From positions 5,188,724 through 5,252,723 of the forward strand of contig JAVLUZ010000154.1 in the NCBI GenBank assembly GCA_036768485.1: 64,000 nt of DNA, written 5' to 3'. Shown one piece after another: positions 36,841-44,394 of the stretch. A program made the translations under genes and the position numbers. The notes under the pieces were generated by a model. It was not told where the DNA came from, did no database searches, and saw nothing but the letters and a program-made list of their open reading frames with translations. The DNA comes from Mermis nigrescens. Lineage: Eukaryota; Nematoda; Enoplea; Mermithida; Mermithidae. Positions within the stretch are counted from its first letter, which is position 1. Every line of letters starts with the position of its first letter.

Positions 36841-37611
36841 TTAGGGCATTTTTGTTATCAGGTTATAATGATTATTAGCAGTGTGCAAGTGAATCACCTT
36901 GTCAGCTTTAGGTCCTTCAAAAACCAAAACATTGCCATGATATAGTTTTATTTGGTACTCTGGCACCAAAGCATTTTGAATTTTCTCTACAGCTTCAAGC
37001 CCATATTTATCTTCATTAATGCTAAGATTAGCTTTGTGCATCAGTTCTAATGCTAGCCGTTTTTGCAGAGTACATCGGCTCTTATCTCCTTTCCTAATAG
37101 AATCCCATTTTGGGCTCTTTTCTAGCTTTGCTATTCCTGTTACAACAGCTCGAGGTAGGGATAAATTATCATTTGAGGTGATTTCAATATATCCACCTCC
37201 ATTTTTACAAAACTCCCTCACATCAGGTTCAAGGCCAGTTCCGGTTTGTTGTTTTTTATTAACAATAACTATTTTGAAAGCTATGTCCTCGCTCAAGCAA
37301 AACTCGTTCTTAGACTGGGCTACATTTTCTATAATGCTCAAAACCTTGTCAGCATTTATATACTCACGTTGAGTAAATGGAACTAATACAGGCGCATGAA
37401 GGCACGGCTGTCTAATTTCAATACCTACCAAAGAGTCAGGAGGACAGTCATGCAACATCTGCTTAATAGCTTCCTCAAAAATCTGCTCAAAGACCTCAAA
37501 CAGATTAGGGCATTTCTTGAACCGCAGCAAAAATGCTCTTGCAGTTGTCTTAAACCTACGAACAAAAATCTCTGGGAACTCATGTACTTCAAAGTATTTA
37601 TTCAGATCCAT
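36841..37611 (-). CDS. Polinton PolB, N-terminal region only (truncated)
   Basis: 256 codons resembling the N-terminal region of Polinton protein-primed family-B DNA polymerases, recognised from the order FKKCPNLFEVFEQIFEEAIK, IEIRQP, NDNLSLPRAVVTGIAKL and LHTANNHYNLI. In complete elements this region is followed by the 3'-5' exonuclease and polymerase domains (roughly 700 or more further residues), which copy the element from a protein primer. Here the frame stops right at the inner edge of the left inverted repeat, so all catalytic motifs are missing and the product cannot polymerise DNA. The gene is read divergently from the 37732 gene. A TATA motif, read on the minus strand as GTCTATAAATA (37649-37659), lies about 38 bases upstream of the ATG. 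Confidence 0.8.
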   Translation of the reverse strand: MDLNKYFEVHEFPEIFVRRFKTTARAFLLRFKKCPNLFEVFEQIFEEAIKQMLHDCPPDSLVGIEIRQPCLHAPVLVPFTQREYINADKVLSIIENVAQSKNEFCLSEDIAFKIVIVNKKQQTGTGLEPDVREFCKNGGGYIEITSNDNLSLPRAVVTGIAKLEKSPKWDSIRKGDKSRCTLQKRLALELMHKANLSINEDKYGLEAVEKIQNALVPEYQIKLYHGNVLVFEGPKADKVIHLHTANNHYNLITKMP

Positions 37612-37648
37612 TTCTAATGTAAGAACTTTATGGAGTTATACTTGCCCA

Positions 37649-37659
37649 TATTTATAGAC
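37649..37659 (-). promoter_or_regulatory. TATA box for PolB fragment
   Basis: GTCTATAAATA on the minus strand, about 38 bases upstream of the ATG at 37611. Back to back with the plus-strand box at 37672. Confidence 0.65.
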
Positions 37660-37671
37660 ATACAATCAAAA

Positions 37672-37683
37672 TCTATAAATACT
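37672..37683 (+). promoter_or_regulatory. TATA box for small zinc-finger-like gene
   Basis: TCTATAAATACT, about 48 bases upstream of the ATG at 37732. Same consensus as at 38063, 40677, 41330 and 42634. Confidence 0.65.
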
Positions 37684-37731
37684 AATAATGGTCTACTGTT
37701 TAACTACTCTTTTTAGTACTATAAGGAGAAA

Positions 37732-38062
37732 ATGGAAGAAATCAGGGAAATCCAAAAGCGTCTTTTTCTGGATGAGGAGAAGAAGCCCTATGGCCGGTCC
37801 ATCAAACCGGCCATAGAGCTATGTGGGAGGAACTTGGATCGGCCCATGTACTGCCCTAATGATCCAGCTTTGCTATTTTTGTCAGAAAAATAGTTCTGAA
37901 AGGGACTTTTTCGAAACGAATTCTGGCAGGTGGTACTTGAATATCCAAATGTGCCCTAGGTGCAGCGAGTTTAATAGAGCCATGCAGGAAGCGGGCAAAA
38001 GAGTGCTGAAGCGCTATTCTGATCAGCAGGCTGAGGAGGAAAAGGCCAAAACAGCTTACTAA
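37732..38062 (+). pseudogene. Small Cys-pair protein of the Polinton, frame-broken
   Basis: Unrecognised small protein. The frame from ATG 37732 (starting MEEIREIQKRLF, charged) stops at 37891-37893. A second frame, open before 37891 and closing at 38062, carries LCYFCQKN and MCPRCSEF, two CxxC pairs about 27 residues apart that look like a zinc ribbon, then a charged tail. Overlap and similar composition suggest one gene of about 110 codons with a frame change around 37855-37890. A perfect hairpin lies inside it (37788-37816). Position between PolB and integrase and the shared TATA motif mark it as an element gene; function unknown. Confidence 0.6.
37788..37816. other. Perfect hairpin inside small ORF
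   Basis: CTATGGCCGGT and ACCGGCCATAG, 11-bp arms around a 7-base loop. Confidence 0.85.
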
Positions 38063-38073
38063 GTCTATAAATA
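38063..38073 (+). promoter_or_regulatory. TATA box for 38119 gene
   Basis: TCTATAAATAA, immediately after the stop of the previous gene and 45 bases before the ATG at 38119. Confidence 0.65.
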
Positions 38074-38118
38074 AGGGTGCGCATTAGGTATATTATATAC
38101 AGCTTATTAAAAGAAAGC

Positions 38119-38446
38119 ATGTCTTCACCCGGTGAACTAGCGTACCATCATTTTATCCGAAAGCTTATTGAAAAAGCTAACAATCGCTACTTGAGCGTCA
38201 GAAATGTTCAAAGTATAGGCTCTTGCTTTCTGGGGATACATGAGCGATGCGTTTAAAGAGGAACAGCGCGAAATTGATAAACGCCAAGCATTTTGGATTT
38301 TTGCATTGAGACTGAAAGCAGCCATTTTAGACAAAGATGTTGATTCTTTGTGTGGCTTGTATGCGGCTTTTGATCAAAATGGAAAGAACATGTGGGAAAA
38401 CATGTATGATAACTGTATTTTGCAACAAGTAAATCGTGTGTTGTAA
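38119..38446 (+). pseudogene. Unknown helical Polinton protein, frame-broken
   Basis: Not recognised. The frame from ATG 38119 (MSSPGELAYHHFIRKLIEK) stops at 38254-38256. A second frame, open from 38219 and closing at 38446, continues with EEQREIDKRQAFWIFALRLK and ends LQQVNRVL. The two overlap for about 35 bases, so a single gene of about 108 codons with one frame change near 38219-38250 is likely. Both parts are rich in charged and aliphatic residues and predicted helical; no cysteine motif or membrane span. It sits between the Cys-pair gene and the integrase behind its own TATA motif. Possibly a DNA-binding or structural accessory protein, but this is a guess. Confidence 0.55.
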
Positions 38447-38547
38447 ATTTACAGTAAAATGTGCGTTTTCTAAAAACGCAGGCTCCCGTTGCTCTTAACC
38501 TCCACGTGGTGGGAGCCGGAAACGATCCGTTTGATCGGCCAATAAGA

Positions 38548-38558
38548 GCATAAATATT
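38548..38558 (+). promoter_or_regulatory. Weak TATA box for integrase
   Basis: GCATAAATATT, a weaker match to the element consensus, 25 bases before the integrase ATG at 38584. Confidence 0.4.
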
Positions 38559-38583
38559 AAAAAATAAAATAAAAAATGTAAAA

Positions 38584-39642
38584 ATGGATAAATTGTTGAC
38601 AAAATTATATTATGACCCTCAAACTGGGTATACGGGGGCGAATCAACTTTTTGCTCGAGTGAAAAAGGTGCGCCCAGCTACAAAATTTGAAAAGGTAAAA
38701 GCATGGCTGGAAAAGCAACCCACATATACACTACACAAACCTGCAAAGAAACGTTATTCGCGTAACAAGGTAATAGTTAGCGGGGTTGATGAGCAGTGGC
38801 AAGCGGATTTGGTTGATCTACAATCGTTAGCCGACCACAATCATAATTTTAAGTACCTACTCAATTGTATTGATATTTTCTCAAAGTATGCATGGGCAGT
38901 TCCACTTAAATCAAAAACTGGTAAAGAAATTATCGCATCCTTTCAGAAAATTTTCAAATCGTCGGGCCGTAAACCATATAAACTGCAAACGGATCAGGGA
39001 ACTGAGTTTACAAACAAGGAATTTCAGCAATTTTTGAAATCTCAATTTATTGACTTTTTCACGACTAAAAGTGAAATGAAGGCTAGTATTGTTGAGTGGT
39101 TTAATCGTACGCTTAGAGAACGCATGTGACGATATTTCACTAAAAAGAATACATTTAATTATATTGACATTTTGCCCGATTTGCATAAAAATTATAATAA
39201 TTCTTTTCATAGGACCATTGGTACATCCCCCGCTAACGTTACCTATAAAAACGAAAGAGAAATTTTAAACAAAGCATTCAGGATTGATAAACCGAACGTT
39301 GTTTTTAAATTTGATATTGGTAATAAAGTTCGTATAAGTAAAGTGAAACGCACATTCGTAAAAGGGTTCTGGCCTAATTGGACCAAAGAATATTTCATTG
39401 TTAAAGAGAGGTTTGCTCGCACACCACCCGTTTATACTCTCGAAGATCAAGAGGGGGAAAAATTAGAGGGTATTTTCTACGAAACCGAGCTGCAAAAAAT
39501 TAGTGCAAAATCAGATGATTTATTCGTGATTTAAAAAATTATAAAAATTCGTAAAAAAGGCAAGAAAACTGATTATTTGGTGCGCTGGAGAGGTTACCCG
39601 CCTAAATTTGACTCGTGGGTTTCTGATATTGTAAAGCTCTAA
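38584..39642 (+). pseudogene. Polinton integrase with chromodomain, two in-frame stops
   Basis: Retrovirus-type integrase that would insert the element into host DNA. One reading frame of 353 codons including the stop is broken by TGA at 39127-39129 and TAA at 39532-39534. Residues 1-65 form the N-terminal part. The rve catalytic core has D75 (QWQADLVDL), D137 (LQTDQGTEF) and E171 (ASIVEWFNRTL), 33 residues between the last two. A C-terminal chromodomain follows the second stop (TDYLVRWRGYPPKFDSWVSD), as in Polinton integrases, where it probably guides insertion to particular chromatin. No frameshift is seen. The first stop falls ten codons after the catalytic Glu, so a truncated product would keep the core but lose the C-terminal domains. 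Confidence 0.92.
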
Positions 39643-39701
39643 ATAGTAAGTTAAATCTTAAGATCAAAAATGGAGTCTATTGGTAAGTGTTTTTTTCAAA
39701 A

Positions 39702-39921
39702 ATGAGCAACCAGTATAGGCAAACATTGCTCAAATTTGATGATCATGCTATTTTGAGCTTCTCAAAGTTTATCAGAAAACGCCTGAAAAAAGGGCGATCT
39801 TTGCCTGCTGTTTAACTTGTGGGAATTTTTAAGCCCTGAGGCTATGTTTTACTTTGCGAACCTCAAAACAAAAATTATTGATGAACACATAACTTCATCC
39901 ATTTCATCAGTACTGATCTGA
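39702..39921 (+). pseudogene. Small unknown Polinton gene, frame-broken
   Basis: Unrecognised. The frame from ATG 39702 begins MSNQYRQTLLKFDDHAILSF with a basic stretch and stops at 39813-39815. An adjacent frame continues with LWEFLSPEAMFYFANLKTKI and stops at 39919-39921. Together they suggest one gene of about 73 codons with a frame change near 39805-39815. Codon texture resembles the neighbouring element genes. It lies between the integrase and the minisatellite in front of the TBP-like gene. Confidence 0.45.
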
Positions 39922-40153
39922 AAATTTGCAAAGTTTGGAATAATTTTTGTAAAGTTTGGAATATTTTTTGTAAAGTCTGGAATATTTTTTGTAAAGTTTG
40001 GAACATTTTCTGTAAAGTTTGTAATATTTTTTGTAAAGTTTGGAATATCTTTTGTAAATTTTGGAATATTTTTTGTAGAGTTTGGAATATTTTTTTGTAA
40101 AGTTTGGAATATTTTTTGTAAAGTTTGGAAAATTTTTTGTAAAGTTTGAAATA
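39916..40153. repeat. 21-bp minisatellite, about 11 copies
   Basis: Unit TAAAGTTTGGAATATTTTTTG repeated about 11 times with few changes, directly downstream (minus strand) of the TBP-like gene stop. A minus-strand frame through it gives seven-residue repeats such as FTKNIPN; since 21 is a multiple of 3 that frame is open for trivial reasons. Confidence 0.95.
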
Positions 40154-40673
40154 TTAGGTATCTAACCTGCATTTCTCAAGCATTGGTGAAACTATTTTAT
40201 ATGCTCTGTGCAATTCATGCTCCTGTTTTGCACCTGTAAGGATCAATTTTCCGCTTGTGAACAGCAAAAATGTTATATTTCTGAATTTGTATATTAAGCC
40301 AGGAAACAATTCCACTTCATACATGCATTTTCTTTTCACCAGGTCATAAAATTTGCAAAGATCAATGCGGAACCCTAAATTAGCAAAGCCTACGAACATA
40401 TGGGGTTTCACCTTTAAATCATCACCCCTAGCATTTAATGCATCTACAGCTGCTTTTATAGCACTTTCACCATCTTTCACTGTTTTGGCTCCAACACATA
40501 CAATTTTACCTGATTTGAAAATCAGTATTGTTGCCTGAGGTAGTCGAAATACAATTCCTGGAAATCTCAAATAATTGTATTGTGCAGTCTCTTTGGTAAT
40601 TTCTGGTATATTTCTTCGAGGTTAGCGTATGGGGTAGTGCTGTAGTCAGTAAAATATTTTGTATAGTCACCAT
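40154..40673 (-). CDS. TATA-box-binding-protein (TBP)-like protein of the Polinton
   Basis: A 138-codon frame (40154-40570) holds the two direct repeats of the TBP saddle: RFPGIVFRL with LIFKSGKIVCVGAKT, and ELFPGLIYKF with LLFTSGKLILTGAKQ. TBP bends promoter DNA and nucleates transcription initiation. The four phenylalanines that wedge into DNA in TBP have counterparts at F3, F18, F89 and F104. The frame has no ATG; coding-like sequence continues upstream in a second frame to about 40640, with an ATG at 40673, so a frame change near 40590-40600 or an alternative start is implied. The core is about 20-40 residues shorter than the usual 180. It lies inside the inverted repeats, back to back with the ATPase gene. 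TBP is not in the standard Polinton gene set as I know it. A host-gene fragment is unlikely because it is intronless and strongly diverged. Confidence 0.85.
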
Positions 40674-40676
40674 TTT

Positions 40677-40687
40677 TCTATAAATAC
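40677..40687 (+). promoter_or_regulatory. TATA box for packaging ATPase
   Basis: TCTATAAATAC, 35 bases upstream of the ATPase ATG at 40723. It faces the minus-strand box at 40701, giving two divergent core promoters in under 40 bases. Confidence 0.7.
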
Positions 40688-40700
40688 TTCCTAATAAACT

Positions 40701-40713
40701 TATATTTATACCT
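40701..40713 (-). promoter_or_regulatory. TATA box for TBP-like gene
   Basis: AGGTATAAATATA on the minus strand, 27 bases upstream of the ATG at 40673, the usual TATA-to-start distance. The TBP-like gene may therefore be controlled by its own product. Confidence 0.6.
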
Positions 40714-40722
40714 AAAACCATA

Positions 40723-41383
40723 ATGTTCCTACATCCTTTCACCTGCCTTCTTTCAGGACCAACAAAGTCAGGCAAAACAACATTTGTCAGGCGATTAATT
40801 GAGAATAGAGCATGCCTGATTGATACTAAAATCAAAAAGATTTGGTGGTGCTTCGCAGAAAATCAGCCTCTTTATAAAAAATTAAATGATGTTTTATTCA
40901 TAGAAGGGCTTCCTGAATTCTATTTACCTAAAACAATGTAGTCATGTACCTCAACTTTTGATTCTCGGTGATCTTATGCAACAGAGCAAGGGTAATGCCC
41001 AGATTGTGCAACTTTTTACAAGGAGTTGTCATCATTGGAACATTAGCATTATACACATTGTTCAAAACGTTTTCTTTGATGGTCTAAGAACTTCACGCAT
41101 CAACTCTGATTACATAGTGTTATTCAAACACTCTGCTGATCAGCTACAGGCACAAATGCTTTCCAGACAGCTCTATCCTGCCAACGCTAAATATTTTCTA
41201 GAAGCTTATTCTGATGCTACTTATCAGCCACATGGTTACCTTTTAATTGATCTAACTCAAAATGCTAGAAATGAGCTCAGACTTAAAACAAATATTTTTA
41301 GCAGGCATCCAACTATTTATATGCATAAATCTATAAATACTAGTAGAGATATTGCAACAAAAAAATGGGTAAAGAACGATTAA
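40723..41383 (+). pseudogene. Polinton packaging ATPase (FtsK/HerA type), frame-broken
   Basis: ATPase that drives genome packaging into capsids. The first frame (40723-40941) starts with a P-loop, Walker A LLSGPTKSGKTTFVRRL. It stops at 40939-40941. The second frame, open before 40958 and closing at 41383, holds the Walker B region, IIHIVQNVF, and the family tail with ANAKYFLEAYSDA and PHGYLLIDL. The gene of about 218 codons thus has one frame change near 40930-40950. Walker B reads LLILGDLM; most relatives have a pair of acidic residues there, so one appears lost. The last 19 bases overlap the next gene. Class identified from the P-loop plus the Polinton-specific C-terminal pattern. Confidence 0.88.
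41330..41340 (+). promoter_or_regulatory. TATA box for 41365 gene
   Basis: TCTATAAATAC, 24 bases before the ATG at 41365. It lies inside the 3' end of the ATPase coding sequence. Confidence 0.65.
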
Positions 41384-41715
41384 CACGCAATATTGGTTGT
41401 TTACATCTCCTAAGTCAAGCAAGAAAACCTCAAAGAACCGCTATTATAAATACTGCCAGCAAAGATCAAATCCTTTGTCTATGTGACTGTGCAAACAACT
41501 TTCTGAATGGTAATATTCCTTTCGATAAAAAGGATATAAATAAACTTCGAAGATATCACAATCAAATTAGATACCTGGCCAACAATAAGCAGGCGACTAC
41601 AAAACAAAAGACAGATATTATAATACAGGAAGGTGGTTTTCTTCCTCTTTTACTTACTCCCATACTTACAATAGCTGGTACTTTGTTAGCTGATGCAATA
41701 GCTGGTAGAAAATGA
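41365..41715 (+). CDS. Conserved small Polinton protein with hydrophobic GGFLP tail
   Basis: 116 codons, intact. It resembles a small protein found beside the capsid genes of many Polintons: an N-terminal helical and basic part (LTRNIGCLHLLSQARKPQR), a middle with DQILCLCDCANNFLNGNIPF, and a C-terminal GGFLPLLLTPILTIAGTLL segment that could enter a membrane or act as a short hydrophobic peptide. Precise role unknown; a minor virion component is plausible from position. It begins inside the ATPase gene (19-base overlap), and its stop overlaps the next ATG (ATGA at 41712). TATA motif 24 bases upstream. Confidence 0.85.
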   Translation: MGKERLTRNIGCLHLLSQARKPQRTAIINTASKDQILCLCDCANNFLNGNIPFDKKDINKLRRYHNQIRYLANNKQATTKQKTDIIIQEGGFLPLLLTPILTIAGTLLADAIAGRK

Positions 41716-42278
41716 AACATACTGAAAAAATGATTCTTATACCCGCTGAAATCAGCGAGCGGACTAAACCTATTGATGTTGTGCTAGATTCCTTGGATAA
41801 TGAATTGCAAAAAGTTTTGCATAGCAAAAGTATGGCACCTGAAATAAAACTCATGAAATACAATCAGGTGCTTAGCAGATTTAAACGACTATATGAACAA
41901 AAGCAGCAGCCATATAGAGCTAGTATAGTTGAAGATGCAAAGAATGCATTGAGTGATGAAGATGTGCTTGTCCGTATGCCAAAAAATCAGATTCCAAAGG
42001 CAAAACTCCTTCTTCACTACATTCGTACAAACCCATTTATTGAAATTGAGCATAATGGTGAGCTTGTGATAGATGGCAATAGAATTGAAGGCTCAAACAT
42101 TACAGATTTAGTTAATGATCTTGCGCGTGTGGGTAAGAAAATAAGCAGGCACCCTGGCAGAAAAGAATTGCTGAAAGCGTTTAATCGCACAAATGTTCCA
42201 CTGGAAAGTATAGTAAATAGACAAGGTAAGGAGATTTTTGCGGCAGGTGGGGAATTCGACTGGGATGAAAGTCTATGA
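41712..42278 (+). CDS. Conserved Polinton protein of unknown function (188 aa)
   Basis: Intact 188-codon frame. It resembles a conserved unknown found next to the capsid genes in animal Polintons. Residues about 20-85 look coiled or helical and charged (LDNELQKVLHSKSMAPEIK); a middle segment with LVRMPKNQIPKAKLLLHYI is followed by FIEIEHNGELVIDGNRIEGS and an acidic C-terminus. No catalytic motif or membrane span seen. It is translationally linked on both sides by ATGA overlaps (41712-41715 and 42275-42278), suggesting a co-expressed virion-assembly block. Function not assigned. Confidence 0.85.
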   Translation: MKHTEKMILIPAEISERTKPIDVVLDSLDNELQKVLHSKSMAPEIKLMKYNQVLSRFKRLYEQKQQPYRASIVEDAKNALSDEDVLVRMPKNQIPKAKLLLHYIRTNPFIEIEHNGELVIDGNRIEGSNITDLVNDLARVGKKISRHPGRKELLKAFNRTNVPLESIVNRQGKEIFAAGGEFDWDESL

Positions 42279-42633
42279 ATACTTATCACTCCTAAGGATT
42301 ACAACATTTGGTTGGACTACTACATAGGGCACGCTGCCCAAACAGGCTATGGGTTGGAAGGGTATAAAGGCATCCCATACCAGCGGGGCGTAGGTCTTGG
42401 CAGTTTTTTCCGTTCGCTTTTTAGAATGACAGTCCCAGTTATGCAGTCAATTGGTGAGCGAGTTGGAAAACATGCTCTAGTTGCAGGTTCAAACATAGCG
42501 TCTGATTTGGCCCAGGAAAACCGCTTTTGAGTCTACTAAAGAACACTCAAAGCGAGAAGCTGCTCAATTGTTTGATGAAGCCTCTCATGCCCTTCAGCAG
42601 CAGCAAGGAGAGTGTCTTGGTAGCCGCCCAAAG
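42275..42633 (+). pseudogene. Small Gly-rich minor virion-like protein, frame-broken
   Basis: The ATG at 42275 overlaps the previous stop, but the main frame (about 42285-42530) has no ATG of its own, implying a frame change within the first few codons. The main frame has TGYGLEGYKGIPYQRGVGLG and SFFRSLFRMTVPVMQSIGE, the pattern of a small Gly/basic protein seen between the 188-aa protein and the capsid gene in Polintons, possibly a core or minor capsid protein. It stops at 42528-42530. Coding-like sequence continues in another frame from about 42515 (FDEASHALQQQQGECLG) and stays open into the capsid gene's start, so its natural end is unclear. At least two breaks. Confidence 0.65.
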
Positions 42634-42644
42634 TCTATAAATAC
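42634..42644 (+). promoter_or_regulatory. TATA box for major capsid gene
   Basis: TCTATAAATAC, 31 bases before the ATG at 42676. A nearer ATG at 42649 is only four bases past the box and therefore unlikely to be in the transcript. Confidence 0.7.
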
Positions 42645-42675
42645 TAGCATGATAGATGCTTTTTCAAAACAAAAA

Positions 42676-43967
42676 ATGGCTCTCGTAAACGGAAAATCTA
42701 TCCCCAGTACCAAGACTGAACTGGACCTTTTACGGTCCCTCCTACTCAAGTAGTGATAAAGCGTGGTTTTTGGCATGAAATTCAACCTACAAATCCTATT
42801 ACTAATGAGGGACCATATGAATTTAGAGTACCTCCTGATCCACATTACATTCAGCTCAATAAAAATTACATTTACATGCTACTGAGAATCAAAAAACCAG
42901 TAGTTGCTACTGGAGCAGCAGTGCCTGACTATGCGCCTATCAATCTTATTGGTAAGACTTTCTTTAAGCAGGTAAAATGCTTTTTAGGTGGCAAATTAGT
43001 TTTTGACAGCTCTGATAAATATGCATATAGATCGTATTTTGAAACTGAATTAAATTATGGCTATGATGCCAAGCATTCGCATTTGCAATCTGCGCTGTAC
43101 TATCATGAAGGTGGAAGTGATGTTGACACAAAAGACAATAAAGCTTTCAAAATACGTTCAAAAATGTTCAAAGATGAAAATGTTGTCGAAATTGCGGCCC
43201 CACTGCACATTGACATGTTCTTGCAAGACAGATATTTAGTTAATTTTACCGATTTCCGCCTAGAATTACACAGAAATAATAATGCATTTGTTTTGCAGTG
43301 CTTTGAGGATGTCAGCCTTGACTTGAAAGTCTCACAAATGAAATTTTTTATTCGAAAAGTTGAGGTTTTTGACATTGTGAATTTAGCTCTTGAGCAAATA
43401 ATGCTTTCCTATACAGCAAAATATCCCATAAGGAGAGTAGCTTTGACAAATTTGCACATTTCAAATCCTGCTAGAGAAATGCCCAATTATGCATTGTTTA
43501 CTGGTCAGCTGCCTAGGCGTATAGTGTTTACTTGTGTTGAAGGCAGTGCTTATCGAGGCAATCTAGCAAAATCGCCTTTCAACTTCAAACCGTTCAGCAT
43601 AAATGATGTAAAAGTAACGTGTGGAGGTATAACGTATCCTGCTTACCCCCTCAGCATTTCATTTAAACATGACAGGTACTTGCAAGCCTATACTCAGATG
43701 TTTGATGCATTACATATTGGGCATGAAGGCAATTTCATTAGCAGAGAAGATTTTAAAACAAGTCACTGCTTCTTTGTGTTCGATTTGACTCCTGATGCGG
43801 ATGATGGAGGACACTGGGACCTAGTCCGTGAAGGAACAACAAGCATCGCTGTTAGGTTTTCTGGGAATTTGCCCAATTCTGGCATTGAAATCATTATGCA
43901 TGCTGAATTTAATAACTCAATAATGATTGATAAAAACCGAAACACGTTTCATGACTATGATGCATAA
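42676..43967 (+). pseudogene. Polinton major capsid protein (double jelly-roll), one frame break
   Basis: Would form the hexon-like capsid shell. A long open stretch of 404 codons (42753-43967) carries the double jelly-roll capsid pattern of the F54H12.2-like family (FWHEIQPTNPITNEGPYEF near the start; EIIMHAEFNNSIMIDKNRN near the end). The family's N-terminus lies upstream in another frame: ATG 42676, MALVNGKSIPSTKTELDL, then a frame change around 42728-42735; that frame stops at 42751-42753. The start at 42676 was chosen because it is in frame with the conserved TELDL, lies 31 bases after a TATA box, and gives a normal family length (about 430). Followed two bases later by the protease gene. 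Confidence 0.9.
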
Positions 43968-43969
43968 AC

Positions 43970-44386
43970 ATGAACACTATTGAAATATTCAAAATTCTCA
44001 AACATAATAATACATTTGCAGGCGTTTTCCCAATAGATCGTCTGCCACCTATAAGAACCTACCCTGCGGCTCTAGTTGTAAATCTGGACCCCAGTGAGGA
44101 ACCAGGATCACACTGGGTCGCAATTTATTTTCAAAATAAGAAGCATTGCAACTATTTTGACAACTATGGCTTAGAACCACCTGTGCAATTGCATAAATAC
44201 ATTTCTGATAATGCGCTCTCATTTATATACAATAATATGCGAGTACAAGGGCTTTTCTCAATCAGCTGTGGTCATATGTGTATCTACTTTTTGGTCTGCA
44301 TGAGCAAAGGCATAAGTTTCACAAACATTGTTCTATCTATGCTCAGTGAAAAAATTTATAAATATTTCAATAAACTAAGGTTATAA
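43970..44386 (+). CDS. Polinton adenovirus-type cysteine protease
   Basis: Intact 138-codon protease of the adenain (C5) type, expected to process capsid precursors. Catalytic set in the expected order: H48 (GSHWVAIYF), D64 (CNYFDNYG), Q93 and C100 (VQGLFSISCGHMCIYFLVC), with seven residues from Q to C as in adenain. The N-terminal FAGVFPIDRLPP and YPAALVVNLDP also fit. The start is two bases after the capsid stop, implying coupled expression. No TATA box directly in front. Somewhat short compared with adenovirus protease (about 200), normal for Polintons. It is the best-preserved enzyme of the element. Confidence 0.93.
   Translation: MNTIEIFKILKHNNTFAGVFPIDRLPPIRTYPAALVVNLDPSEEPGSHWVAIYFQNKKHCNYFDNYGLEPPVQLHKYISDNALSFIYNNMRVQGLFSISCGHMCIYFLVCMSKGISFTNIVLSMLSEKIYKYFNKLRL
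44355..44367 (+). promoter_or_regulatory. TATA box for minor capsid gene
   Basis: TTTATAAATATTT, 27 bases before the ATG at 44395, inside the end of the protease gene. Confidence 0.5.
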
Positions 44387-44394
44387 AAAAGGAT

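Noticed and set aside
37019..37617. Plus-strand frames opposite PolB
   Set aside because: Shadows of the minus-strand PolB fragment, which has family similarity and a TATA box.
39849..40172. Frame with FTKNIPN heptad repeats downstream of the TBP-like gene
   Set aside because: Open because the 21-bp repeat is a multiple of three; no conserved ends. Kept only as a minisatellite.
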